Part shown: in pieces, positions 1 to 7,885 of the stretch
Position numbering within the stretch: position 1 is the first letter of the stretch
How the letters are laid out: every line of letters begins with the position of its first letter
Assembly: GCA_018816945.1 (NCBI GenBank)
Contig: JAHIVC010000087.1
Location: forward strand, 56,174 to 120,173
Direction: 5' to 3'
DNA: 64,000 nucleotides
From: Bacteroidota bacterium
GTDB taxonomy: Bacteria > Bacteroidota > Bacteroidia > Bacteroidales > GCA-2711565
Notes under the pieces: generated by a model
The model's database searches: none
The model's input: the letters and a program-made list of their open reading frames with translations, nothing else
What the model was told of the DNA's origin: nothing
Position numbers and translations under genes: made by a program

Positions 1-287
1 TTCATGCAACTTTAACTAGGAATACTGAAGTGTTCGGACTTAAAGGTCAAGGAAAATATGGTTTGCTTGAATGGGGAGGTTATTTTGGGAAAATTGGCGA
101 TGTCGCAGAAAGAAAAATTCGTGAATATAATAAACCAATAGACCGAAAAGAATTAGAAGAGTTCTTGAGCAGAGAATTATACATATCTCAAAGTTCGATC
201 AGTGTTGTACTGTTTAATTATGAACTAGAGAATCGTTTTGTCAAGCTTAAAAACGACAAAATAACATTAAGAGAATGGGATAAATAG
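1..287 (+). CDS. HARE-HTH-like protein, C-terminal part (5' end outside window)
   Basis: The reading frame is open from base 3 to the stop at 285-287, so this is the end of a longer protein and the GTG at 30 is probably internal. The visible residues HATLTRNTEVF and GKYGLLEWG resemble the wing of a HARE-HTH winged helix, a DNA-binding module often found at the ends of sigma-factor-like, helicase or restriction-associated proteins. A second short helical and wing segment follows (ISQSSISVVLFNYEL, then FVKLKNDKITLREW), which looks like a repeated winged helix. It ends 6 bp before the next gene, so it is the upstream member of a compact three-gene operon. The protein family as a whole cannot be named from this fragment; the HARE match is a pattern judgement. 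Confidence 0.55.
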   Translation, partial: HATLTRNTEVFGLKGQGKYGLLEWGGYFGKIGDVAERKIREYNKPIDRKELEEFLSRELYISQSSISVVLFNYELENRFVKLKNDKITLREWDK

Positions 288-293
288 AAATAT

Positions 294-956
294 ATGGACA
301 AGTTAGTTAGATTAAAATTAGCATCTGAAATTCAGATTGAGCAACTCAAAAAGTTATCAACTGAGAATTTAATAATTTGGATCATAGGCAAAAGTGAAAT
401 TGATAAAATAAAATTGACAATAGAAGAGATAACAATAGAATGTTGGTTGATTAATCCCCAAAAGCACTCAATGAGATGTTATGAGCAGTTCCCTGACACA
501 GGTGTTGTAACAAAAAGAGTTTACGAAATGAAGGGCAAGAAAGGAATGTTAAATGGAACTATACGAAGTGGATTTTTCTTGACTGAGATATCTAAGTCTA
601 AATTTGCTGATATTGACTCGTTAGTTAATTTTGGAGTAATATTAAATTCTAAATCGAAGTTTTCAGCTGATAGATCACTAAGTTCAATTGATGAAGCACC
701 TTATAAAAGGCTTAGAAGAACACCAGCGTATTTAAAATTTGAAAAAAATAGAATCAGTGAACTTGTCGAAACAGATTATCTATATTTCTATGGCATCACT
801 TGGCATACTAAGCCATCTATTGTTCAAAATAAAATTAAAAATATTGACTCCATTGTGGATAGATTTGCCAAAAAGGACATCATATTAAAAAATATACACA
901 TTTTTCTGAATGATAAATTTGGTTACGTTAAGGAAAAACTATTAAAGACAAACTAA
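294..956 (+). CDS. hypothetical protein in HARE/GHKL operon
   Basis: A 220-residue protein I do not recognise. It has no signal peptide or membrane segment, is rich in Lys, Ile and Asp, and should be cytoplasmic. Around residues 62-90 it has FPDTGVVTKRVYEMKG followed by a Lys/Gly-rich turn and GFFLTE, which could be a winged-helix or strand-rich DNA-contacting region, but this is weak. It starts 6 bp after the upstream HARE-HTH-like gene and stops 1 bp before the GHKL ATPase, so the three are almost certainly cotranscribed and probably act together. Low GC matches the neighbours. Confidence 0.75.
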   Translation: MDKLVRLKLASEIQIEQLKKLSTENLIIWIIGKSEIDKIKLTIEEITIECWLINPQKHSMRCYEQFPDTGVVTKRVYEMKGKKGMLNGTIRSGFFLTEISKSKFADIDSLVNFGVILNSKSKFSADRSLSSIDEAPYKRLRRTPAYLKFEKNRISELVETDYLYFYGITWHTKPSIVQNKIKNIDSIVDRFAKKDIILKNIHIFLNDKFGYVKEKLLKTN

Positions 957-957
957 A

Positions 958-2727
958 ATGGTTATAGAAGTTAAAGAATCAGAAGTTCCTGTCAATTTCG
1001 GGAAATTATTAGAAACTCAATTGAAAAAATGGCAGGGTGGTGGACATCATCCAAGAGGAATCGCGGAATATATTTCAAACTCATCTGATTCATATGGAAG
1101 ATTGAAACAATTTTCAAATCAAAAGATAGAGGTTGAGATCTATTCTAGAACAGGTAAGGCAATTGATAAACTTATTGTTCGAGACTATGCTGAAGGGATG
1201 TCTTTTGATGATTTAGAGAATAAATTCTTTAAATATTTTGAAAGTTTTAGTGGCAGAGAAAAAGGAGAAAAGGTAACAGGGAGATTTGGAACAGGAGGTA
1301 AGGCTTATGCTATTATGAATTTTAGAGATTGTTGGATAAATTCTATTAAAGATGGAAAAGAATGTAGGGCTTGGTTTAAATGGAATTATCAAAATAAGAC
1401 TATTGTTCGAGGATATAATAAGGGTGGTTATAGAGATAGAGAAACTTATGAGAATAATGGGACAACTGTTTTTCTTGAAAGCAGTTTGAAGGTTAGTCTT
1501 CCATTAGATGAATTTATTCAACATCTTGAGAAGTTAGAACGAAATAGACACATTTTAAAAAGCCACCAAGTAAGTTTTAAAATAATAAGGAAAAAAACTA
1601 CTGATTCGGTCATTCTTAGATATGATGAGCCTGATTCAGACACTGCTGTAGACAAATGGACTTTCAAGCTACCACCCAATTTGATAAATGGAACTGATTT
1701 TGATAATTATCTCCACATAAGATTCTTCGAAAAACCCATTGGTGAAAATGCATTTATTGATTTAACAGATGGAATTTCTAGCGTTGCAGACTTAGTAGCT
1801 TCAAACTATGATTCCCGACCTTTCTCAAAGTATATTAATGGCACTCTAGTTATAACAAAATTAATTGATTCAGTTGCAATAAAGGAGAATAGAAGAGGCT
1901 TAGAAGAAGGTGATGATCTTACAATAGAAATCGAAAGCTTTCTTAAAGAGAAAATTAATGAAGTAATTAATTGTATTGAAGATCATCAAAAAGAGAAAGA
2001 CAAACTCAAAAGAATTAATGCGGTTAATGAGAAACTAAACGAACTGAGTAAGTTTCTTAATAAGCAAGATTTAAAATTCAGAGTCGAACTAAAAGAAATG
2101 AAGAGAAGGTTTAATCATGAAGATGAAACTTCTAGTGAAAATAATACAAATCAAACTTGGGAGGGTGATAGCCAATCTGTTTTTAGAAAACCAACAGAAA
2201 GTGATGCAGAAGAATTATTAGTCAAAGGAACATGGGTTCAACCAAGAGATGATGAAAGCTCTGTTGATCCTAAGCATTATGATAATGCTGAATTTTTACC
2301 AAGTGATGATGGTAAGGATTTAGCAGTAAAAGTTGGATCAAAATCTAAGGTTCCTGCTAAAAAAATCAGAGAGAAGAAAGGTCTTCAGGTTTTAATGTCA
2401 AATGACTTAAAGAATCCTGATAGTCCTACATTTACAGAATTTGATGACCCAGTCAGTGATAGAGACATGTACTCAATTGGAGTCATTTGGATAAATGCTG
2501 TTCATCCAATTATTGTAAAGTATGGTGATGGTAAGGAAAATGAAGTTGTAAGAAATGAAAATATTGCAAATTTTGTTTTATTAATTGTATCACAATATTA
2601 CGCCCAAAAAGAAGCTGAAACTCAACCTGAAGATGAACGGGATGATATTTTAATACTTTTTAGAAAGCATTTTTTTAAACTGCAATTAGAAATTAGAGTT
2701 GACCGAGAGATTAATTATTTTGATTGA
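958..2727 (+). CDS. GHKL (Hsp90/MORC-like) ATPase
   Basis: A 589-residue cytoplasmic ATPase. The Bergerat ATP fold is visible near the N-terminus: the N-box with catalytic Glu37 and Asn41 (GIAEYISNSSDSY), the G1 box DYAEGM at 76-81 with the Mg/adenine-contacting Asp76, and the glycine-rich lid GRFGTGGK at 108-115. The middle (about 200-330) looks like the transducer region of Hsp90/MutL/MORC-type proteins; a charged, probably coiled segment follows (about 330-400), then an acidic C-terminal region. Such stand-alone GHKL ATPases in operons with DNA-binding proteins occur in bacterial conflict systems, which is the basis for suggesting a defence role; no nuclease or other effector domain is visible here. 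It starts 1 bp after the upstream stop. Confidence 0.8.
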   Translation: MVIEVKESEVPVNFGKLLETQLKKWQGGGHHPRGIAEYISNSSDSYGRLKQFSNQKIEVEIYSRTGKAIDKLIVRDYAEGMSFDDLENKFFKYFESFSGREKGEKVTGRFGTGGKAYAIMNFRDCWINSIKDGKECRAWFKWNYQNKTIVRGYNKGGYRDRETYENNGTTVFLESSLKVSLPLDEFIQHLEKLERNRHILKSHQVSFKIIRKKTTDSVILRYDEPDSDTAVDKWTFKLPPNLINGTDFDNYLHIRFFEKPIGENAFIDLTDGISSVADLVASNYDSRPFSKYINGTLVITKLIDSVAIKENRRGLEEGDDLTIEIESFLKEKINEVINCIEDHQKEKDKLKRINAVNEKLNELSKFLNKQDLKFRVELKEMKRRFNHEDETSSENNTNQTWEGDSQSVFRKPTESDAEELLVKGTWVQPRDDESSVDPKHYDNAEFLPSDDGKDLAVKVGSKSKVPAKKIREKKGLQVLMSNDLKNPDSPTFTEFDDPVSDRDMYSIGVIWINAVHPIIVKYGDGKENEVVRNENIANFVLLIVSQYYAQKEAETQPEDERDDILILFRKHFFKLQLEIRVDREINYFD

Positions 2728-2801
2728 TCAGAATTGTGATTATTTTAAATCATATCACTCGCTAGCGGACATTCATTCCGTGATACATTGTTACCCTGTT
2801 A

Positions 2802-2850
2802 GGTTGAGGTTTTATACTCAACCGAAATATTTAATACAGGCCGTGCCTGT
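2802..2850. repeat. two short perfect hairpins near RAYT remnant
   Basis: A 7-bp stem (ggttgag at 2802-2808, ctcaacc at 2817-2823) is followed by a 6-bp stem (acaggc at 2836-2841, gcctgt at 2845-2850). They lie just outside the 3' end of the transposase remnant, where REP-type palindromes usually sit next to a RAYT gene. The first could also help stop transcription from the GHKL operon, although no T-tract follows. Confidence 0.4.
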
Positions 2851-3073
2851 AGGTCACAAATCTAATACGTTTTCCAACGAAAGTTAAGAAAAATAAATCA
2901 ACTAACGATTCCGGCCCTGCATAATTTCTGTTACTCGAATATAGGCAATCTTCAGAATTAATAACAAGACCCATTCGCATCGGATTATAATGAATATAAT
3001 TAATCTTTTGCGCAATCCATTTTCTTTGCGAATATCTTAAAACAAAAAGGAAAAAATTTTTGACCGGAATCAA
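2831..3073 (-). pseudogene. REP-associated tyrosine transposase (RAYT), C-terminal remnant
   Basis: Only the last 75 or so residues of a Y1-type transposase of the TnpA_REP/RAYT family remain. The diagnostic family block is clear: AQKINYIHYNPMRMGLV followed by YSSNRNYAG and ESLVDL. The N-terminal two thirds, which carries the HUH metal site and the catalytic Tyr, is missing; the homologous frame runs out at the tRNA-Gly promoter, whose -33 and -7 elements overlap the apparent start. A full RAYT is about 170-230 residues. It is therefore non-functional and marks an old mobile-element scar at the border of the GHKL operon. Confidence 0.8.
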
Positions 3074-3089
3074 AATTCGGTTAATTTTG
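3059..3089 (+). promoter_or_regulatory. Bacteroidota-type promoter of tRNA-Gly
   Basis: TTTG at 3059-3062, a 19-bp spacer and TAATTTTG at 3082-3089 match the primary sigma consensus of Bacteroidota (TTTG, 19-21 bp, TAnnTTTG). The -7 box ends 7 bp before the mature tRNA 5' end at 3097. Confidence 0.75.
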
Positions 3090-3096
3090 CAAATAT

Positions 3097-3169
3097 GCGG
3101 CAGTAGCTCAGTTGGTAGAGCATCAGCTTCCCAAGCTGAGGGTCGTGGGTTCGAGCCCCATTTGCCGCT
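3097..3169 (+). tRNA. tRNA-Gly(CCC)
   Basis: Full cloverleaf: the acceptor stem gcggcag pairs with ttgccgc (last pair G-T), the D-arm contains agctcagttggtagagc, the anticodon stem tcagc/gctga encloses the loop ttcccaa with anticodon CCC, and the T-arm contains gtgggttcgagccccat. The discriminator base is T, as expected for tRNA-Gly. The CCA end is not encoded. Length is 73 nt. Confidence 0.95.
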
Positions 3170-3329
3170 CTCAAACGTGTGTTATTCATTGAGTAATTTT
3201 TATTCATCTATCAATTATAAACATTCAAATGTATTTGCTAACTTCGAAATGACCAAATATCATGCTGAATTTTGAATGTAAAATAGTAATATAGCATTAA
3301 TTATAAATAATTTAAGATAAATTTGTTTT

Positions 3330-3848
3330 ATGATCATCACTAAACCCAATCTCATGGAAAATTCATATACGATCCTTATTCCCGAGGATACAATCATTGA
3401 AGGATTTATTAAAACCAAGAAATCCTTTAAAATAAAGAGTAATTTTCATGGAACCTTGCTTTCGCTTGAGAAAATCACCATTGATGAAACATCAAAGGTA
3501 ATTGGTGATATCGTTTGTTCTGAATTGGTTATCAGTGGTGGCTTTGAAGGTAATATCTATTGCACCGGAAAACTGACTGTAATTGGTAAATCAACCATCA
3601 AGGGGCATGTATTTACAAAATTATTTCAGAATGAATCAGATTGCGATTTGAATTGCTTTATTCAAATCCCTAACAATGCAGTGATAAATAGCATTCAGGA
3701 TATTTTGATGAATATCGATGCTGCAACAAAACTCTCTACCGATAGCAATCTAAAAAAGATAATTACGCTATTTCAGGAGAATGTTTTTACTGCAGGGAAA
3801 AAACAAAATCAAAACCCGGCAATCGTTCCAATAGTTGAGTCTGCTTAA
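3330..3848 (+). CDS. bactofilin-family polymer-forming protein
   Basis: A 172-residue cytoplasmic scaffold protein. Residues 20-110 show the short hydrophobic beta-helix rungs of the bactofilin domain (IIEGFIKTKKSFKIKSNFHG, ITIDETSKVIGDIVC, LVISGGFEGNIYC, LTVIGKSTIKGHV). Members self-assemble into filaments without nucleotide and act as local scaffolds for envelope enzymes or polarity factors. The C-terminal 60 residues are a non-conserved tail. A second Met at residue 9 (base 3354) is an equally good start, because a possible -7 box TAAATTTG sits at 3317-3324, too close to the first ATG for a leader. The gene stands alone between tRNA-Gly and a long AT-rich spacer. Confidence 0.8.
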   Translation: MIITKPNLMENSYTILIPEDTIIEGFIKTKKSFKIKSNFHGTLLSLEKITIDETSKVIGDIVCSELVISGGFEGNIYCTGKLTVIGKSTIKGHVFTKLFQNESDCDLNCFIQIPNNAVINSIQDILMNIDAATKLSTDSNLKKIITLFQENVFTAGKKQNQNPAIVPIVESA

Positions 3849-3965
3849 GTTGATTCAGTTTCCAAACACTTACAAAACTTTTACAATAATAACTCACTCA
3901 AGTTTCGCGTGTAATTTTCTGAACTTTTATATCTGATAGTCAATAAAATATAATTTAATTTTAAC

Positions 3966-4063
3966 CTTTGTGTCACTTTGTGTCTTCTTTGAGGTTCTTA
4001 GTGGCATAGCTAATAAGTTGCTACGCAGAGCTGCACAAAGAAGTCACAGAGATACACAAAGAG
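3966..4063. repeat. imperfect inverted repeat in 324-bp intergenic region
   Basis: The only structure in the gene-free stretch 3849-4172. A left arm at 3966-3991 (ctttgtgt ... cttctttg) is mirrored by a right arm at 4034-4063 that, reverse-complemented, reads ctttgtgt ... cttctttgtg; roughly 20 of 26 positions agree. The arms are built from ctttgtgt-type motifs, a type of dispersed intergenic repeat I associate with Bacteroidota genomes. No ORF or promoter is evident in the rest of the spacer. Confidence 0.5.
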
Positions 4064-4172
4064 AATTTTTGAATAGGAATGGAGTATGTAATTAGCTGTA
4101 TATCAATAACAATTATGCTTAATAAAAAAATTATCTGATTTTCACTAAATAGGTTTAACCACGAAACTTAAG

Positions 4173-6548
4173 TTACTCATACTTCAGCGATTCTGACGGG
4201 TTTGCCCTTGCAGCTTTAATTGTTATTATACCTACCGTTATGATTGCAATAAACAGGGCCAAAATTGCCCCTGAAGCAAACATCCACAAAGCAATTTCAG
4301 TGCGATAAACAAATTTATCGAGCCATTTATCCATGGCATAATATGAAAGCGGAAAAGCTAAAACTGCTGCAATTAATACCCATTTTGATAAATTATAGAT
4401 AAACATTTTAACGATACTTCCCTCCGAAGCCCCCATCACCTTTCGTATTCCAATTTCTCTAATTTTTTGTTGAATAGTGTAAGAGGTTAATGCGAATAAG
4501 CCAAGCATGGAAATAATAATGGATAAAATAGCGGCATAAGTGATTAGCTGATTTACTTTTTCTTCCTTCTCATACAAATTACTGTAATATTGATCGATAA
4601 ACTGGTAGCTAAAAGTATAATTTGGATCCAGCTTTTGAAATAGTTGTTCAATTTCCTGAATGGTTTTTGATAAGTCCTTGCTTTGCAATTTAATCGAAAT
4701 ATAATTAAACCCTGAGTTGTTTAAGGCATATCCAAAAGGTTCAATCGCATTGTGAAGTGAGAGATAATTAAAATCCCTGAAAACACCAATTACCTGCATC
4801 GTATCGAATGTAACCACTAATTTTTGGTCGATGGGGTGTTCAAGTCCCAGTTTTTTAACAGTAGTTTCATTGATGAGCAACTTATCATAATCCGTTTTCA
4901 TTTCGTCCGAAAAATCGCGGCCCTCAATAATTTCCATTCCATAGGTGTTTAAAAAGCCGGTCTGAATCCTCCCAATATTAAAAACAATGGAGGACGATGC
5001 ATCCTCACCCAGTTTAAAAAGTGCCTCTACATTTTGATTTCTGCCCGGAACATACTGCGATGCAGCTACCGATAAAACATTCGGATTTGCCTGTAAATCA
5101 GCTTTTATTGACTTATATGAATTGTGAATGGTATTGGTAAGTTTATTCACAACCATTACCTGATCTTTATTAAATCCTAAATCTTTGTTTTTTAAAAAGT
5201 TTACCTGAGTATACAACAGGGCCAAATTAACCAACAAAAAGATTGCTATCGCAAACTGAAACACCACCAAAACCTTTCGTAATAAACTATTTTTATGGGT
5301 GGACGATTTACCGCCTTTTAATGCTTTTATTGGCAAAAATCCGGATAAATAGAAAGCCGGGTATGCCCCCGACAGCACTCCCAAGGATAATACCCCGGAT
5401 ATCATCAGCACAAAAACCATCGGATCGCTCCAATAAGGAATAATGATCGGGCTATCCATCAATTGCCTGAATGGGTTGATCATTAATTCAGACAATCCAA
5501 GGGCAAGTAAAAATGCAATAAAAGAGACGATCATGGATTCTCCAATAAACTGTCGGAATAAATGGCTCTTATACGCGCCCATTACTTTACGTAATCCAAT
5601 TTCTTTCGCCCGGGTTTCTGAATTTGCAGTAACAAGGTTTACAAAATTTACAATGGCTATGAGGACAATAAAAATACAGAGTGCTGAAAAAATATAAACA
5701 TTATTAATATCACCACCATCTTCCATTTCCATACTGGTATGTGATTTAAGATGGATATCGCCCAAGGGTTGCAAAACGGTTTTTATTGTGAGACCAAGCG
5801 ATTTAAAGCGCTCATTTGCAGCTTCTTTAATCAATTCGTTTAACTTTGCTTCAACCTTTACTTTATCCACTTTTTCATTACAGGTCAAATAAGTAAAAAA
5901 ACTGAACCCATTCCGTTTGGCAATATCATTTTTTTCATTACTCACGGTAACGAATGATCCAAGCATATCAAAATAAAAATGAGAACTCACCGGTACTTTT
6001 TCTACAATTCCGGTAATCTTGTAGTTTTCATCCCAAAAACGAATCGATTGGTTAAAGGCATCTGCCTCCCCAAAAAGTCTCTTGGCATATTCATTTGTTA
6101 TAACTATTGAATTGGGCTGTGTTAAGGCAGTACTTGGATTACCTGCAATAAAATGAAGCGTAAATATATCAAAGAAACTTGAATCGACCCACATCAATTC
6201 GTTATCGGAAAATTTTTGGTCATTATACTCAACTTCAGGATTGCGATTGGCATAAATCCGGCTTATTGCCCCAACTTCAGGAATCCGATCTTTGATCATT
6301 GGGGCCACGGTTCCCAATGTTACCGGCCCTTCAACACTCGAGCCATTTGGGAGGGTAATATTCGAATACAATCGATAGATCTCTCCATAATTTGTATTGT
6401 ATCGATCATAGCTTAATTCAAAATAAACATAGGAAGCTATTAAAAAGGTAGCCGCCAAACCAATAGCTAAGCCAAATACATTAGTTAATGAATGTAGTTT
6501 ATGCCTGAACATATTTCGCAATGCAATTTTAAAAAAATTCTGAATCAT
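4173..6548 (-). CDS. MacB/FtsX-family ABC transporter permease
   Basis: A 791-residue inner-membrane permease with the layout usual for Bacteroidota: N-terminal helix (about 20-40), periplasmic MacB_PCD domain, three helices (about 285-405), a fourth near 425-445, second periplasmic domain, and a terminal FtsX unit of three helices. Conserved FtsX segments are visible twice (ETRAKEIGLRKVMGAYKSHL and IQQKIREIGIRKVMGASEGS), and it ends NPSESLKYE. Such permeases use a LolD/MacB-type ATPase to move lipoproteins, peptides or lipids by mechanotransmission rather than by substrate translocation. No ATPase gene is adjacent, so the partner is unknown. The ATG at 6548 (MIQNFFKIALRNMFRHK) fits the family start better than the ATG 9 bp upstream. 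Single-gene unit. Confidence 0.9.
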   Translation of the reverse strand: MIQNFFKIALRNMFRHKLHSLTNVFGLAIGLAATFLIASYVYFELSYDRYNTNYGEIYRLYSNITLPNGSSVEGPVTLGTVAPMIKDRIPEVGAISRIYANRNPEVEYNDQKFSDNELMWVDSSFFDIFTLHFIAGNPSTALTQPNSIVITNEYAKRLFGEADAFNQSIRFWDENYKITGIVEKVPVSSHFYFDMLGSFVTVSNEKNDIAKRNGFSFFTYLTCNEKVDKVKVEAKLNELIKEAANERFKSLGLTIKTVLQPLGDIHLKSHTSMEMEDGGDINNVYIFSALCIFIVLIAIVNFVNLVTANSETRAKEIGLRKVMGAYKSHLFRQFIGESMIVSFIAFLLALGLSELMINPFRQLMDSPIIIPYWSDPMVFVLMISGVLSLGVLSGAYPAFYLSGFLPIKALKGGKSSTHKNSLLRKVLVVFQFAIAIFLLVNLALLYTQVNFLKNKDLGFNKDQVMVVNKLTNTIHNSYKSIKADLQANPNVLSVAASQYVPGRNQNVEALFKLGEDASSSIVFNIGRIQTGFLNTYGMEIIEGRDFSDEMKTDYDKLLINETTVKKLGLEHPIDQKLVVTFDTMQVIGVFRDFNYLSLHNAIEPFGYALNNSGFNYISIKLQSKDLSKTIQEIEQLFQKLDPNYTFSYQFIDQYYSNLYEKEEKVNQLITYAAILSIIISMLGLFALTSYTIQQKIREIGIRKVMGASEGSIVKMFIYNLSKWVLIAAVLAFPLSYYAMDKWLDKFVYRTEIALWMFASGAILALFIAIITVGIITIKAARANPSESLKYE

Positions 6549-6630
6549 GATATACATTTTAACGGTCCATTCGTTAGACGCTCACAGATTTAAAATGTTA
6601 CTCACTAAAATTTAAACGATGTTTTTAATT

Positions 6631-6661
6631 TTGAATCTTGATTGAATCTATTTAACTTTAC
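6631..6661 (+). promoter_or_regulatory. predicted promoter of the 6695 gene pair
   Basis: TTTG at 6631-6634, a 19-bp spacer and TAACTTTA at 6654-6661 (one base off TAnnTTTG) fit the Bacteroidota housekeeping consensus. It lies 33 bp before the start of the small membrane-protein gene. Confidence 0.6.
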
Positions 6662-6694
6662 CCGATATGAAGCTAATGACCTAACATTTAATTC

Positions 6695-7192
6695 ATGCCG
6701 AAAAAAGAAAACTTTTACGAAAATCAAAAAGTCAGGCAATGGTGGATTTGGCTGATCGTTGTCACAATAAACATGCTTTTCATTTTTGGATTCATTCAGC
6801 AAATCATTTTAGGACAGCCACTTGGCGACAAACCAATCGACAATACGATTCTGATCCTGCTCACCATTTTGGTGTTTTTTTTCTTTTTATTACTTTCGAC
6901 TTGTTCCTTAAAAACAAGAATAACCAAGAAATGGATTTACATAAAATACTTTCCTTTTCATTGGGTGTATAAATCGTATAAACGGGAGAAGATAACTAAA
7001 ATAGAAATCATAAAATATGACCCGATACGTGAATTTGGCGGCTGGGGAATTCGTACCGGTTTCTTTCGAAAGAGAATGGTGTATAATATATCGGGCAAAC
7101 AAGGAATTTTAGTCGAGTTTGAAAATGGGAAGAAAATCATTATAGGTACCAGAAAAGCAGAAGAAATTTCTAAAATCCTTAAAAAACCATGA
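6695..7192 (+). CDS. small membrane protein with PH-like C-terminus
   Basis: A 165-residue protein of unknown function. Two hydrophobic helices (about residues 18-38 and 50-70) are followed by a soluble domain of alternating short strands (WIYIKYFPF, ITKIEIIKYDP, GWGIRTGF, RMVYNISGKQGILVEFENGKKIIIGTRKAEEI) resembling the PH-like/DUF6141 pattern, in which two helices anchor a cytoplasmic PH fold. It overlaps the next gene by 4 bp (ATGA), implying translational coupling with the GPP34 protein. The family name is a resemblance, not a certain match. Confidence 0.75.
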   Translation: MPKKENFYENQKVRQWWIWLIVVTINMLFIFGFIQQIILGQPLGDKPIDNTILILLTILVFFFFLLLSTCSLKTRITKKWIYIKYFPFHWVYKSYKREKITKIEIIKYDPIREFGGWGIRTGFFRKRMVYNISGKQGILVEFENGKKIIIGTRKAEEISKILKKP

Positions 7193-7875
7193 CCCAAATC
7201 GACAAATTCAATCTTACCGAAAAGTTCATTTTATTAGCAATGCACCCTGATAAAGCACGCTATAAAATTAGCGATCAGGCCCTAAACGCAGGTTTAATCG
7301 GAGCTATTCTTCTTGATTTGACAAAAGAGGATAAATTATTGATCAAAAATAAAATGCTTCAAGCAAAATCGAGTTATTCAAAGATGTCAGCAACCCATAA
7401 TCAAATTCTATCCATCATTCAACAATCTGAAAAAGAAAGGAACATTAAAATATGGATCCAAAAGCTTTCAATGAAATCAGGAACCTACAGAAAGAAAATT
7501 TTAGAAGGATTAAGAGATAAAGGATTGATTAAAATTGAGTATAAAAAATTTCTTTTTATCCCATACCTCAATGCCTATCTTATTAAAAAAAACGAACGGA
7601 TAAACTTAATCAATCAAATTAGGGAAATCCTCATCTATTCAAAAAAACCGGATACTGAAATGGCCTCCTTATTGGGAATGGTAGAGGCATGCAAAATGTA
7701 TCCAATTATTGCCAGGGATCGGACTGAGAGAAAAGATTTTCAAAAAAAATTAAAGGAAATCATTAAATCGGACTTAATTGCTTCGGGGGTTGATCAGGTA
7801 ATAAAAGAAATGCAGGCTGCTATCACCGCAGCTGTGATGGTCTCGACCATGGCTGCAACCTCCGGATCCAGATAA
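7189..7875 (+). CDS. GPP34 (GOLPH3-like) family protein
   Basis: A 228-residue all-helical cytoplasmic protein of the GPP34 family, the prokaryotic relatives of eukaryotic GOLPH3. Typical blocks are visible: an N-terminal LTEKFILLAMHPDKA, the helix GLIGAILLDLTKEDKL, the RDKGLIKIEYKKF element, and a C-terminal Ala/Met-rich helix (ITAAVMVSTMAATSG). The eukaryotic homologue binds PI4P and membranes; in bacteria the ligand is unknown. It is coupled by a 4-bp overlap to the upstream membrane protein, suggesting a membrane-peripheral pair. The gene ends 10 bp before dpaL. Confidence 0.8.
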   Translation: MTQIDKFNLTEKFILLAMHPDKARYKISDQALNAGLIGAILLDLTKEDKLLIKNKMLQAKSSYSKMSATHNQILSIIQQSEKERNIKIWIQKLSMKSGTYRKKILEGLRDKGLIKIEYKKFLFIPYLNAYLIKKNERINLINQIREILIYSKKPDTEMASLLGMVEACKMYPIIARDRTERKDFQKKLKEIIKSDLIASGVDQVIKEMQAAITAAVMVSTMAATSGSR

Positions 7876-7885
7876 AATAATTCCA

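Noticed and set aside
2699..2887. Open frame overlapping the GHKL ATPase 3' end
   Set aside because: It shares the last codons of the ATPase in another frame, runs through the hairpins and encodes no recognisable protein.
3097..3169. tRNA-Gly as attachment site of the GHKL island
   Set aside because: The island lies on the 5' side and I found no second copy of the tRNA 3' end within the window, so no att pair can be shown.
5243..5697. Plus-strand open frames inside the FtsX permease gene
   Set aside because: Antisense shadows of a well-supported coding region; the same holds for those inside the NuoE-NuoF and propeller genes.
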